A DNA stretch of 64,000 nt from Leptospiraceae bacterium. Its GTDB lineage: Bacteria > Spirochaetota > Leptospiria > Leptospirales > Leptospiraceae. Under the pieces are notes generated by a model. That model had not been told where the DNA came from, ran no database searches, and saw nothing but the letters and a program-made list of their open reading frames with translations. Below are positions 1-9,927 of the stretch, piece by piece (the first letter of the stretch is position 1; the number at the start of each line of letters is the position of its first letter). The stretch covers positions 267,909 to 331,908 of the forward strand of contig JACKPA010000004.1 in NCBI GenBank assembly GCA_024233865.1. The letters are read 5' to 3'. The position numbers and the translations under genes are program-made.

Positions 1-1
1 A

Positions 2-550
2 TACAATTTGCAAAAAAAGGGAATAAAAAATTTAAAAGTATATGTTAACGTTTCTGCCAAACAGTTTATAAATCAAGATTTTTGTAACCTGGTAGAAACA
101 GTATTGCTAAAAAGCGGATTGTCTCCCAAATCACTGGTGTTAGAACTCACAGAAAGTATTGTGATGACTGATATTTATAAAACAATTAAAGCCATGAAGA
201 GTTTAAATGATATAGGGGTACAGTTTGCATTAGATGATTTTGGTACGGGACACTCATCTTTAAGTTATTTAAAAAAATTTCCGTTGGTGAAGCTAAAAAT
301 AGATAAGTCTTTTATAAATGATATAGAAGTTGATCAGGGGAATAGGCAAATCATTCAAGCGACGATCTCACTTGCCCATAACCTTGGTTTGTTGGTGACA
401 GCGGAAGGTGTTGAAACAAAGGAGCAATTGGATTTTTTATTAGAACATGATTGTGATGAAATCCAAGGTTTTTATTTTAGCAAGCCGATTAATATACTAT
501 CTTTCGAAAAATACCATGAAACAAATTCAGGGAAAATATTGGTTTTATAA
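2..550 (+). CDS. EAL-domain protein, C-terminal part (c-di-GMP phosphodiesterase family)
   Basis: The reading frame is open from the left edge, so the gene starts outside the window; the TTG at position 8 is internal. The visible part is the second half of an EAL domain. It shows the ELTES motif, the metal-site DDFGTG, the KIDKSFI lysine region and the late AEGVET motif. All are typical of active c-di-GMP phosphodiesterases, although the EAL signature itself lies upstream and cannot be checked. The protein ends shortly after the domain. The next kinase gene begins 15 bases downstream on the same strand, so the two are probably co-transcribed. Confidence 0.9.
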   Translation, partial: YNLQKKGIKNLKVYVNVSAKQFINQDFCNLVETVLLKSGLSPKSLVLELTESIVMTDIYKTIKAMKSLNDIGVQFALDDFGTGHSSLSYLKKFPLVKLKIDKSFINDIEVDQGNRQIIQATISLAHNLGLLVTAEGVETKEQLDFLLEHDCDEIQGFYFSKPINILSFEKYHETNSGKILVL

Positions 551-565
551 TGATGAGACACGAGA

Positions 566-3500
566 ATGGATATTAAAAAAGAAGAAATACAATCTTTTGG
601 TTTCTTGTTTGCCATCAACATGGAAACTCATTGTATAGAGGCAGTTAGCCAAAATATTCAAGAATTTTTGGGGCTTGATCCGACTATATACCTTGGTGAA
701 CAGTATACTTGTATTTTAAGTAGAGATTTTTATAATTCGATTCTTCAACAATTACAGTTGTTGTCTTTTGAATCTAGAGTTAAAACAGTTGTAGAGCTAA
801 AACAAATTATCAAATTCAATTGCCTTACTCATATTTCAAAAAATCATTTGGTAATAGAATGTGAGCCTGAAGGAATTGATTCTAGAAATGATTGCCTTTT
901 CCAGGTTGATTATGTAGCACACACAATACAAAACGCTGGAAATGTTTTGGATTTGTACACCGAAACTACAAGATTTATTCAACAAATTACGGGTTTTGAT
1001 AGAATTATTTTGTTCAAAAGCAACATCAAAGGAGAGCGTACGAAAATTTATGAAACCAAATCGGATAAATTATCTAATTATTTCGAAATTAACCAAGTAG
1101 CATTTTTAAATGATATAAAAGAAATTGATTTTAACCTTCTTTATTATTCTCAAATTGTTCCGAATATTCAAGCTACTTTTTCCCATGTCTTATGCAGAGA
1201 ATCTTGTAATTTTGACGGAAATGCCACCATTTTAAAGGCTCCTTCTTTGAATAGGTTAAGCTATTTAAAAGGTTTGGGAATTAGGGCAGCATTGGAATTT
1301 CCCATTGAAAATAACAAAGAACTTTGGGGTTACATTACTTGTTATAGCTATTCTCCTAAGCATATTCCATTTTTTTTGATAAAGCTGTTGGAGGTGACTA
1401 GCTCTCTGTTTTCCAATCAACTTTCTGTTTTGGAGAAATTAGAAGTTTCTAATGAATTTTATAACGAGAATTATCGACTTCACAAAATCATTGAAGCAGT
1501 AGGGGAAGGTGTTACTTTAAGTGATAGCGAAGGGCTCTTTGTAATTTTTAATAAACGGATGGAAGAAATTACGGGTTATTCAATTAGTGAAGCCAACTTT
1601 TCGGCAGATTTTTTGAGGCAAATTTACCCGAACGAAAGTTATAGGCGTGAAGTTGTATCTAGTTTGGAAAAGTTTTTAAACACAAACTCAGAAAAAGCTT
1701 ATGACATCGAAACAACCATTACTACGAAACAAGGTACTGCAAAAACTTTACTTGTATCAACAACAATTATTCATTATAACAATCGAAAATTTTTCCTTAG
1801 CGTATACAGGGATATTACCACAAGGAAAACTGCTGAAGAGTCTATGAAAAAATCTTTTGAGATTTTCAGAACTGTAATGGATGGTTTGGACTCTAAAGTA
1901 TATGTGATCGATATGAATAGCCATGAGATTCTTTTTATGAATAAACCTGCCCAGTCATCTTATGGAAATGATTATAAAGGAGAGATATGTTATAAAACTC
2001 TTGTTTCGGATAGAGATACCCCTTGTTTCCATTGCAACAATAGCAAGTTATTAAATTATTCTGCCAACCAAAACACAGCAATTGTTAGGGAATACAAAAT
2101 AGATGAAAGTATATGGATTGAATCCAGAGAAAGAGCTATACCTTGGATAGATGGGCATATAGTAAAGATGGGTATTCATACGGATATATCCAAAAGAAAG
2201 GAATCCGAACAACTTCTAAAAGATAATGAAAATAGCCTTAGGCAAATTGCCGAGACCGTACAGGAAGTATTTTGGTTGTTTTCGGACAATCAAACTTTGT
2301 ATGTCAGCCCAAGATATGAAGAGATATACAGTAGGAAAAAAGAGGAATTGTACCAAGACCCTAAAGCTTTCTTGAGAGCCGTTATTTCGGAAGACGTTTC
2401 TAAAGTTGAAGAGGCTTTATCGAGGGAAGAATACGTTAAAAAAGGGATGTTCAATGAAAGATATAGAATTCATGGTAACAATGGAGATATGCGATGGATA
2501 TGGGGGCGTACATATCCAGTTTATGATGAGCATGGAAAAATTGTCAGGATTGTAGGTATTGCAGAAGACATTACAAAGCAGAAGCAAGCAGAAGAAGACC
2601 TGATTCGAGCCAAAGAGATGGCTGATGCAGCGAATCGAGCAAAAAGCGAGTTCCTTGCCAATATGAGTCATGAAATCCGAACGCCCTTAAATGCGATTTT
2701 AGGTTTTTCTGAGTTATTGAGAGGTATTCTTCAGGAAGGAAAAGGCAAAAATTACCTCAATTCTATCGCAATTAGTGGAAAAAATCTTTTATCTTTGATA
2801 AACGATATATTGGACCTTTCTAAGATTGAAGCGGGAAAACTCAATATACAGTATGAGCCAATTCAAATCGAAACTTTTTTTAATGAATTAAAAAACATAT
2901 TCATTCACAAATTAGATGAAAAAGGTATAGAGTTTAGAATCAATATAGATCAAAATCTTCCAGAATTTATTATATTAGACGAAGTGAGATTAAGGCAGGT
3001 TTTATTTAATATTTTAGGAAATGCAATTAAATTTACCAATACAGGTTTTGTAGCATTGAATATTTTTTATGTGGAACAACCTAGAATCAATGAAGATCAA
3101 ATAGAACTTATGATCGAAGTAGAAGATAGTGGAATAGGAATTCCGCAAGAACAGTTAGAGCTGATTTTTGATCCCTTTTACCAATCAAAAATCCACAATA
3201 AAGCCAGGCAGGAAGGCACAGGTTTGGGTCTTGCCATTACAAAAAGACTGGTTGAAATGATGCAAGGTTCAATCTATGTGGAAAGCCAATTAGGAGAAGG
3301 GACCAGATTTCGTATTCGATTACCTAATGTCAAGATTATTCATCACATTAATGACCCAAAAAGCTATTATGATTTGGAGGACATTGTATTTGAGGATGCA
3401 ACCATATTGATTGTAGATGATGTGTATATTACCAGGCAACTTATAAAAGAGTATCTATTTGAAAGAAATCTAAAATTTTTAGAAGCTGCCAATGGTAAAG

Positions 3501-4111
3501 AAGCTCTTGATTTAATTTATAAACATAAACCGAATCTGGTTTTATTAGATATGATGATGCCAACCGTAAGTGGATTTGAAGTATTAGAAATATTAAGAAA
3601 AGATGAAGAGTATAAAAACTTGCCGGTTATCACGCTGACAGCTTCTGTTATGGAAGAAACCATTAATAGAATAAAAAATCTGTGTAATAGTTTTCTGGGA
3701 AAACCGGTAACGCAAGAAGAATTATTCAAAGAAATGATGAAATTTTTACCTTATAGAAAAGACAAAAAGAGGGAAATAAACAACGAAAGTACAGAAGTTA
3801 TCTCTACTCTTATGAATCAAAATATCGTTGTTAATGCTCTCAATATAATTAATGAATTAAAAAATAATCTATTAGAGTCATGGAGGCAGGTTCAATCTTC
3901 GGTAATTATAGAAGATATCAATGATTTTAACAAAGAACTGGAGAAATTTTGTAAAGAATATCCGATTTCTCAATTATTAGAATACAAAAATAGTTTATCT
4001 AAAGCTCTTCAAAAATTTAATAGCAAAAAAGCGGGACAAATTTTATCTACATTTCCATTGATTATAGAGAAAGTTGAAACAGAATTAAAGCAGAAATTGG
4101 ATCAAAAATAG
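566..4111 (+). CDS. Hybrid histidine kinase with phytochrome-like N-terminal module, PAS repeats and receiver
   Basis: 1181 residues. An in-frame stop at 554 fixes the start near the ATG at 566. Residues about 8-105 resemble the phytochrome PAS_2 domain and 125-290 a phytochrome GAF domain (ITGFDRIILF, then LWGYITCYSYSPKHIPF). The chromophore pocket looks lost: there is no N-terminal Cys, the usual CHHxSP reads CYSYSP, and the DIP motif reads IVP. No PHY domain follows. Three PAS domains come next (about 300-670; the second carries a Cys-rich PCFHC segment), then HisKA with His702 in SHEIRTP, HATPase_c (about 795-910), and a REC domain with Asp995 in LLDMMMP. A helical tail of about 130 residues follows; I did not identify it. 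The protein is probably cytoplasmic, as no membrane segment is visible. Confidence 0.88.
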   Translation: MDIKKEEIQSFGFLFAINMETHCIEAVSQNIQEFLGLDPTIYLGEQYTCILSRDFYNSILQQLQLLSFESRVKTVVELKQIIKFNCLTHISKNHLVIECEPEGIDSRNDCLFQVDYVAHTIQNAGNVLDLYTETTRFIQQITGFDRIILFKSNIKGERTKIYETKSDKLSNYFEINQVAFLNDIKEIDFNLLYYSQIVPNIQATFSHVLCRESCNFDGNATILKAPSLNRLSYLKGLGIRAALEFPIENNKELWGYITCYSYSPKHIPFFLIKLLEVTSSLFSNQLSVLEKLEVSNEFYNENYRLHKIIEAVGEGVTLSDSEGLFVIFNKRMEEITGYSISEANFSADFLRQIYPNESYRREVVSSLEKFLNTNSEKAYDIETTITTKQGTAKTLLVSTTIIHYNNRKFFLSVYRDITTRKTAEESMKKSFEIFRTVMDGLDSKVYVIDMNSHEILFMNKPAQSSYGNDYKGEICYKTLVSDRDTPCFHCNNSKLLNYSANQNTAIVREYKIDESIWIESRERAIPWIDGHIVKMGIHTDISKRKESEQLLKDNENSLRQIAETVQEVFWLFSDNQTLYVSPRYEEIYSRKKEELYQDPKAFLRAVISEDVSKVEEALSREEYVKKGMFNERYRIHGNNGDMRWIWGRTYPVYDEHGKIVRIVGIAEDITKQKQAEEDLIRAKEMADAANRAKSEFLANMSHEIRTPLNAILGFSELLRGILQEGKGKNYLNSIAISGKNLLSLINDILDLSKIEAGKLNIQYEPIQIETFFNELKNIFIHKLDEKGIEFRINIDQNLPEFIILDEVRLRQVLFNILGNAIKFTNTGFVALNIFYVEQPRINEDQIELMIEVEDSGIGIPQEQLELIFDPFYQSKIHNKARQEGTGLGLAITKRLVEMMQGSIYVESQLGEGTRFRIRLPNVKIIHHINDPKSYYDLEDIVFEDATILIVDDVYITRQLIKEYLFERNLKFLEAANGKEALDLIYKHKPNLVLLDMMMPTVSGFEVLEILRKDEEYKNLPVITLTASVMEETINRIKNLCNSFLGKPVTQEELFKEMMKFLPYRKDKKREINNESTEVISTLMNQNIVVNALNIINELKNNLLESWRQVQSSVIIEDINDFNKELEKFCKEYPISQLLEYKNSLSKALQKFNSKKAGQILSTFPLIIEKVETELKQKLDQK

Positions 4112-4200
4112 TTTGTTTTAGTGATAAAATATTATACAATTTGATTAAAACATTGACTTAAAAATTATTAGTTGGAAATATCATCTTCAGGGAGAATACG

Positions 4201-4875
4201 ATGGATCAGAATTTTGAAAAAGCAAGAATATTGATTAATGAAAGGGAATTTGATGATGGAAATTTGGACAAAGTTCACGATTTTTTATTAACCGAAATTC
4301 TAAAAGAACAACCTGATTGTTCTTGGGCTTATGGTTTGCTGAGTGAAGTTGAGTATTGGAGGGGTGAAATAGCAACCAAAGATAAGCTTGCTATTTATGA
4401 AAAAGGTGTTGAATTTGGCAAAAAAGGTGTTGAAAAAGATCCAAATAATATAGAATCAAATTTTTGGTTAGGTGTGAATTATGGGCTTTTGGGACACGAA
4501 AAAGGTATCATTAGCAGCTTGTTTCTCATTACCCCTATAGAAAATTCTTTAAAAAAATCGATGGAAATTGATGAAAAGTATTTCTATGGAGGACCTCATA
4601 GAGCAATTGGATGGTTTTACCACATGGTTCCGCCTTGGCCGATTGCGAACGGTGATAGTAAGAAAGGCTTAAAACATCTCGAAAAAGCACTGGAAATAGG
4701 ACCAAGCTTTTATTTAAATCATATCTATATTTCCGAAGTTTTGATAGCACTTAGAGAAAAAAAGAGAGCTAGAGAGCATTTGGATTGGATATTAAACTCT
4801 CCTTTATCTCCAAAGCACAAAAAAGAAGACGAGAGATACAAAGAACAAGCGAAACAGATTATGAAAAAGCTATAA
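4201..4875 (+). CDS. TPR-like protein, TatT/RMD-like family
   Basis: 224 residues of helical-repeat character. Sections such as NFWLGVNYGLLGHEKG and GGPHRAIGWFYHMVPPWPIANGD resemble the TatT / regulator-of-microtubule-dynamics-like TPR family, in which TPR units pack into a pored trimer or scaffold. No signal peptide is visible, unlike periplasmic TatT. The stop codon overlaps the start of the ParA gene (TAATG), indicating translational coupling. The family assignment rests on sequence resemblance only and the function is unknown. Confidence 0.65.
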   Translation: MDQNFEKARILINEREFDDGNLDKVHDFLLTEILKEQPDCSWAYGLLSEVEYWRGEIATKDKLAIYEKGVEFGKKGVEKDPNNIESNFWLGVNYGLLGHEKGIISSLFLITPIENSLKKSMEIDEKYFYGGPHRAIGWFYHMVPPWPIANGDSKKGLKHLEKALEIGPSFYLNHIYISEVLIALREKKRAREHLDWILNSPLSPKHKKEDERYKEQAKQIMKKL

Positions 4876-5639
4876 TGAGAATTCTTGCCATATTTAACCA
4901 GAAAGGAGGATGCGGAAAGACTACTACCTCGGTTAATCTAGCATCTTCCCTTGCAGAACTAGAAAAGAAGGTTTTATTGGTTGATTTGGACCCGCAATGC
5001 TCTTCTTCCAAATGGTTAAATTTATCTTCTTCTTCTATTCAAGAAAGTGTAATTACAACATATATAAATCAAGATCCTGTTGGAAATATTTTGTTTCCAA
5101 CGAAATTTGCCAACCTAAGTATGATTCCTTCTTCCATTCGAATAAAAACAGCAACCAAAAATCCTACCAATGCACCCAAAAATGTTCAGAGTATATTTTT
5201 GAAAAAACAATTATCTTTATTGGATGAGGGCAAATTTGATTTTATTGTGATAGATTGTCCGCCGGATTTGGGGAAGCTTACTCTTGCAGCTTTACTTGCA
5301 GCAACAGAACTGATCGTTCCGGTTCCAACAAATTATATGGGAATTAGTGTTTTGGCGGAAGTATTCAAAGTTTTTAAAGCCGTACACTTGAACTACAATC
5401 CTAATATCTTATTTACCGGTATACTTTGTTCTCAATACAATGGCAATAAAAAGCATGACAGAGAAGTGTTAAGTGCTATTTTTAGAAAGTTTAAAAACAA
5501 GGTATTTGATACGGTAATTCGTGAAGATGAAAAACTAACGGAGTGTCCTTCTTTTTTTCAGCCGATTAATCACTATGCACCCCAGAGCGTGGCAGCTCAA
5601 GACTTTAGGAGTTTTAGTCTTGAACTTTTAAAATATTGA
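4875..5639 (+). CDS. ParA/Soj-family ATPase (orphan, no ParB next to it)
   Basis: 254 residues starting at the ATG that overlaps the preceding stop. The open frame extends further upstream, but that part reads through the TPR gene in another frame. A deviant Walker A, KGGCGKTTT, lies near residue 12. A Walker A' region LVDLDPQ and a Walker B region IVIDCPPDLG are present, and the family-typical VPVPTNYMGISVL follows. ParA ATPases move DNA or protein cargo on the nucleoid. There is no parB or parS-like neighbour, so it is probably an orphan positioning ATPase, perhaps acting with the upstream TPR protein. Confidence 0.85.
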   Translation: MRILAIFNQKGGCGKTTTSVNLASSLAELEKKVLLVDLDPQCSSSKWLNLSSSSIQESVITTYINQDPVGNILFPTKFANLSMIPSSIRIKTATKNPTNAPKNVQSIFLKKQLSLLDEGKFDFIVIDCPPDLGKLTLAALLAATELIVPVPTNYMGISVLAEVFKVFKAVHLNYNPNILFTGILCSQYNGNKKHDREVLSAIFRKFKNKVFDTVIREDEKLTECPSFFQPINHYAPQSVAAQDFRSFSLELLKY

Positions 5640-5715
5640 ATTATTACTAAATCTTGTATTAAGTTTAAAGTAAACAATAAAAAATTTACAGATAGTAGAT
5701 AAAGGAGATTGAAAT

Positions 5716-6330
5716 ATGAAAATAACTGTCATAGGACATGGAAATGTAGGTGGAGCTTTGATTCGTAAATGGGCAAAATCAGGGCATCAAATTGTCATTG
5801 GAGCAAGAAATCCTGAAGATCAAAGTGCCAAAGAATTAAACCAATTTGATTCAAAGATTTCTGTTACTTCAATTGTAGAAAGTATTCAAAATACAGACGT
5901 AATTGTGATTGCTATACCTGCTCATCTAACTGCGGATTTGGCAAAACAATTGGGAAATTTAAGGGGCAGAGTTTTAATTGATACAACAAATTCCGTCTTC
6001 CAAAAACCCGATCCATATCCAACTGCCTTTGATGCATTCCAACAAATCACCGAAGCAGATGTCGTAAAATGCTTTAATAGTACAGGCGTGGAAAACATGA
6101 ACAATTCAGATTATAACGGTGTAAGAGCCGACATGTTTGTAGCGGGAAATAGTAAAAAAGGAAAAGAAATCGCCGTGCAGCTTTCCAAAGATGCCGGATT
6201 TCCGGAATGTTATGACTTTGGAGGAGATGACAAAGTAGTTCTTTTGGAGCAACTTTGTGCAATTTGGATTAATCTTGCCATGATGCAAGGCTTAGGCAGA
6301 CACATAGCATTTAAGCTATTAAAAAGATAA
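5716..6330 (+). CDS. NADP-binding oxidoreductase, F420-dependent-reductase-like
   Basis: 204 residues. The N-terminal Rossmann motif is VIGHGNVGGALIRKW, followed by GARNPE, as in the NADP oxidoreductase coenzyme-F420-dependent family (FNO-like dinucleotide binders). The domain is nearly the whole protein. A good ribosome binding site, AAAGGAGA, precedes the ATG. Many members in organisms without F420 use flavins or act on unknown substrates, so the substrate cannot be named. It converges with tex downstream. Confidence 0.75.
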   Translation: MKITVIGHGNVGGALIRKWAKSGHQIVIGARNPEDQSAKELNQFDSKISVTSIVESIQNTDVIVIAIPAHLTADLAKQLGNLRGRVLIDTTNSVFQKPDPYPTAFDAFQQITEADVVKCFNSTGVENMNNSDYNGVRADMFVAGNSKKGKEIAVQLSKDAGFPECYDFGGDDKVVLLEQLCAIWINLAMMQGLGRHIAFKLLKR

Positions 6331-6384
6331 TAACGAATCCTCAAAAAACAGCCAAAAGCGATTCTGAAAGGTCTACCCGAAGAA

Positions 6385-8670
6385 TCATGAATAGTGACCA
6401 AATTTGTTTTTTAAAGCATTTAACTTGGATTGAAAATCATTTCCGGTTACTTTTTTTTGTGTCTGTTTTTTCTTTTCTGTTTTTTGAGCTTGGACGTTTT
6501 TAGGGGTGGTTTGAGTTTCTTGGGTTTCTTTTTTTTGCTTTAGATCACTTATCATAGATAGAGCAATACGTTTGCGAGGTATATCAACCTCTGTTACTGT
6601 TACTGTTACCTTTTGATGAACTTTAACCACTTCGGTTGGGTCTTTTATAAAATTCGTAGACATCTGGCTGATATGAATCAATCCGTCTTGGTGTACACCT
6701 ATATCCACAAAAGCACCAAATTTGGTGATATTGGTGACAATACCATTGAGTTGCATACCTACTTTTAAGTCTTCCATTTTGTGAATACCTTCTGCAAATT
6801 CAATTACTTCAAACGTATCACGAGGATCACGTCCCGGTTTTGCCAATTCTCCCAAAATGTCGTTTAGGGTTGGGATGCCAACGGCATCCGTTACGTATTT
6901 CTTAAGGTCTATTTTTTTTCGAAAGCTTTCGTTTTTTATTAAATCTCCAATTGTGCATCCCAAGTCTTTAGCCATTTGCTCTACAATCGGATAGGTTTCC
7001 GGATGGACGGCACTCGCGTCTAAGGGATTTTCTGCTCCTCGAATACGCAAAAAACCGGCTGCTTGTTCAAAAGCTTTCTCACCCAATCGTTTTACTTTTT
7101 TTAGTTCTGCTCTGGAGCGAAAAGCTCCGTTTTGATTTCTATACTCAATAATATTTTGAGCCAATTGTGGACCCAAGCCAGAAATGTAGGTTAGAAGTTG
7201 TTTACTTGCTGTATTCACCTCCACACCCACTGCATTTACAGAGGACATAACTACATCATCTAGTGTGCTCTTTAGTTGGGTTTGATCAACATCGTGTTGG
7301 TATTGTCCTACGCCAATGGATTTCGGATCAATTTTTACCAATTCCGCCAGAGGATCCATAAGCCTTCGACCAATGGATACAGCCCCCCTAACCGTGATGT
7401 CATAATCCGGCATTTCTTCTCTTGCCACGTCGGAAGCGGAATAGACAGAAGCTCCGCTTTCATTAACCATCACAATTTGTATGCTTTTGTCCAAACCAAT
7501 TCCACGAACAAATGCGTCTGTTTCACGGCTGGCGGTTCCATTACCTATTGCAATGGCATCAACCTTGTATTCTTCACAGAGCTTTTGAATTATCTCTGTT
7601 GATGTTTCTTTGTGTCTATCCGGAAAAATTACGGTGTGGTGTAATAGCTTACCTTGTGGATTGAGACAGACTACTTTGCAACCTGTGCGAAAACCCGGAT
7701 CAATTGCCAATATGTTTTTCTCTCCCATTGGAGCGGCTAAAAGTAGCTGACGCAAATTATCAGCAAAAACTCGAATAGCTTCTGTATCCGCATTTTGTTT
7801 GGACTTCAAGCGGATTTCCGTTTCCATTGAGGGTTTGAGCAAACGTTTGTAAGCGTCTTTAACCGCAATAGACACTTGTTCGCTTGCTAAGTCGTTTCCT
7901 TTGACAAATTGTTTTTCGAGAATCGCCAAAGCATTTTCATCATCGGGAGAAATATCCAAAGATAGGATCATTTCTTTTTCACCTCTTCTCATTGCCAAGA
8001 TTCGATGAGAAGGGGCATCTTTTAAAGGTTCTTTCCATTCAAAATAGTCTTTGTATTTCACTCCTTCCTCTTCTTTCCCTTCTACAACTTTGCATTGATA
8101 AACACCTTCTCTCCAAAATAAATCCCGCATTTTAGCTCTTGCCGGTGGGTCCTCATTCACCTTTTCAGCAATAATATCTCTTGCTCCGGCAATGGCATCA
8201 TCGACTGTTTCCACACCTTTTTCCGGATTAATGTATTTTTCAGCTTCTTGGAAAATATCAAAATTTCCCTGCATAAAAATGAACTCTCCCAGGGGTTCAA
8301 GACCTTTTTCTCTTGCAATGGTGGCTTTTGTACGACGCTTGGGTTTGTAAGGCAGATACAAGTCTTCTAAAACGGACATTGTTTCGGCTTCTTCGATTTT
8401 TGCTTTTAGATCATCCGTTAGTTTACCTTGCTCTTCAATGGATTTTAGGATGAATTCCCTACGTTTGTCTAGTTCTCTTAGCTGTGTGAGCCTATCGCGA
8501 ATTTTTGTGATTGCTACTTCGTCTAGTAAGCCTGTTGCTTCTTTTCTATAGCGAGCGATAAAAGGAACGGTTGCATCATCTTCTAGAAGCGAAACCGTAG
8601 CTTCTACTTGTTTCACGGAAATACCTAATTCCAAAGCGATTAGAGTAAAGTGTCTTGAATTATCTGTCAT
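6385..8670 (-). CDS. tex: Tex-family S1 RNA-binding protein
   Basis: 761 residues, the normal length for Tex/YhgF. The N-terminal Tex helical domain contains VPFIARYRKEATGLLDE and LEDLYLPYKPKRRTK. A YqgF/RNase H-like domain (AIDPGFRTGCKVVCL, AIGNGTASRETDAF), a helix-hairpin-helix segment (ISGLGPQLAQNIIEYR) and a C-terminal S1 domain (LNGIVTNITKFGAFVDIG, then GLIHISQMS) follow. A Lys/Gln-rich tail ends the protein. Tex proteins bind RNA and associate with transcription. It is the last gene of a minus-strand group, 54 bases after the membrane protein gene. Confidence 0.96.
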   Translation of the reverse strand: MTDNSRHFTLIALELGISVKQVEATVSLLEDDATVPFIARYRKEATGLLDEVAITKIRDRLTQLRELDKRREFILKSIEEQGKLTDDLKAKIEEAETMSVLEDLYLPYKPKRRTKATIAREKGLEPLGEFIFMQGNFDIFQEAEKYINPEKGVETVDDAIAGARDIIAEKVNEDPPARAKMRDLFWREGVYQCKVVEGKEEEGVKYKDYFEWKEPLKDAPSHRILAMRRGEKEMILSLDISPDDENALAILEKQFVKGNDLASEQVSIAVKDAYKRLLKPSMETEIRLKSKQNADTEAIRVFADNLRQLLLAAPMGEKNILAIDPGFRTGCKVVCLNPQGKLLHHTVIFPDRHKETSTEIIQKLCEEYKVDAIAIGNGTASRETDAFVRGIGLDKSIQIVMVNESGASVYSASDVAREEMPDYDITVRGAVSIGRRLMDPLAELVKIDPKSIGVGQYQHDVDQTQLKSTLDDVVMSSVNAVGVEVNTASKQLLTYISGLGPQLAQNIIEYRNQNGAFRSRAELKKVKRLGEKAFEQAAGFLRIRGAENPLDASAVHPETYPIVEQMAKDLGCTIGDLIKNESFRKKIDLKKYVTDAVGIPTLNDILGELAKPGRDPRDTFEVIEFAEGIHKMEDLKVGMQLNGIVTNITKFGAFVDIGVHQDGLIHISQMSTNFIKDPTEVVKVHQKVTVTVTEVDIPRKRIALSMISDLKQKKETQETQTTPKNVQAQKTEKKKQTQKKVTGNDFQSKLNALKNKFGHYS

Positions 8671-8724
8671 TTGTTCCTATTTTATTTGTTAGGCTTTTTT
8701 TAAAAGTAAAATATCACACTCTTT

Positions 8725-9927
8725 TTATCCCCAAATAGTAAAACCCTGGACTTTTTGAATCAAGACAACTTTCACAAGAAACAGAGCAAAGATCAAAAGG
8801 CAAAGAATAAAATAAACTGAGGTTTTTACCGTAGTGTCTTCTTTTTTTAATAAAATAAGCAAAGGTATGGATATGGTAAACATTCTGGACACGTTTTCGT
8901 AAACCGACCAGAAATGGTAGTAACTCGCAACTCCAACCATAAAAAAAGTGAAAAGCAATCCGACTCGATAAACGTAACCCACTTGTATTTTTCCGGTTAA
9001 CGTGGTTATAATTCCAACCACAAATAATAACAATAAGGGAATCCTCGAACCGGCTCTGGCAAGGTCTTTCCAATTGCTTCCATCCAAAGAATTGTACAAG
9101 GTTTGTAAATAGGTTGTAATTCCTTCTAGGGGAAGTATAAAATCCGTTAGTCTTGTTGGTCGCCAATGAGGAAAGGTGAGTTTCAAGTAGAGATACCAAA
9201 AGGCAGGAATTACTAAAATGAAAACGACAACCAATGATTTACGGAAGTCTTTGTTCAACAGGTTTTTTAATCCCAGTGGAAAATAAAAAAACAAAGCCGG
9301 CTCTTTAGTCAAAACCGCAATGCTGGCTATCGGAATAAATGCCCAAAACTTGTCTTTGGTATAAAAATAATACGAAATGATAACCAAGGAAACCATTACT
9401 GAATCACTAACCAAAACGGTATAGCTACCAAGTGAAAAGGGGGACAGCAAATAAAACCAAGACAGATATTGGTATTCTCCTAGCATTTTTCGCAAAACCC
9501 AAAAGGAAAATCCAAACAAAGCAATGTTTAGAAAATACATTCCAAAAATAGCGGCGTACTTTCCAAACAAACCAAAAATGGCTACCAAAAACGGATAACC
9601 AATCCGGGGAGCTCTATAACTCTCATCAAAACCTTTTGGCCAGCTTGTGGTTAGGTTACTGATTGTTCGAGAATAGAAGTAGAAAATCTGCCCATCATAA
9701 CCATTGCCCAAATCACCTTCGTAACCCGTTATAACTACAGCCCCTTTTGGCATATCTTGGGGGTTTTGTTTTGCAAATTCCTGCCCAAAATTGACCATAC
9801 AAGTCGGATTGAAATCGTACTTTTTCCAAATAACAAAAGTTGTTAGAAGGTAAGCCAATACGAATACAAACCAATAAATACTTGGTTTGTCGAGCTTTTT
9901 AAAAAAGTTTTCGATGTATTTATTCAT
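8725..9927 (-). CDS. Polytopic membrane protein, GT-C glycosyltransferase-like
   Basis: 400 residues with roughly nine or ten hydrophobic helices. After the first helix a periplasmic loop contains GYDGQIFYFYSR and RAPRIGYPFL, the pattern seen in the GT-C-like integral membrane family related to mannosyltransferase/DUF2029-type enzymes. The start ATG overlaps the stop of the upstream gene as ATGA, so the two are translationally coupled. A role in transferring sugars to an envelope glycan is plausible but inferred. No acceptor gene is nearby. Confidence 0.6.
   Translation of the reverse strand: MNKYIENFFKKLDKPSIYWFVFVLAYLLTTFVIWKKYDFNPTCMVNFGQEFAKQNPQDMPKGAVVITGYEGDLGNGYDGQIFYFYSRTISNLTTSWPKGFDESYRAPRIGYPFLVAIFGLFGKYAAIFGMYFLNIALFGFSFWVLRKMLGEYQYLSWFYLLSPFSLGSYTVLVSDSVMVSLVIISYYFYTKDKFWAFIPIASIAVLTKEPALFFYFPLGLKNLLNKDFRKSLVVVFILVIPAFWYLYLKLTFPHWRPTRLTDFILPLEGITTYLQTLYNSLDGSNWKDLARAGSRIPLLLLFVVGIITTLTGKIQVGYVYRVGLLFTFFMVGVASYYHFWSVYENVSRMFTISIPLLILLKKEDTTVKTSVYFILCLLIFALFLVKVVLIQKVQGFTIWG

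Noticed and set aside
4785..4874. Upstream extension of the ParA frame
   Set aside because: It lies inside the TPR gene and the ParA fold begins at the ATG at 4875.
4875..5639. Plasmid partition locus or integrated replicon
   Set aside because: There is no ParB, replication initiator or iteron array nearby; the ParA is an orphan among chromosomal genes.
8714..9199. 161-codon minus-strand frame inside the GT-C-like gene
   Set aside because: It overlaps the 400-residue membrane protein in another frame and has no coding features of its own.
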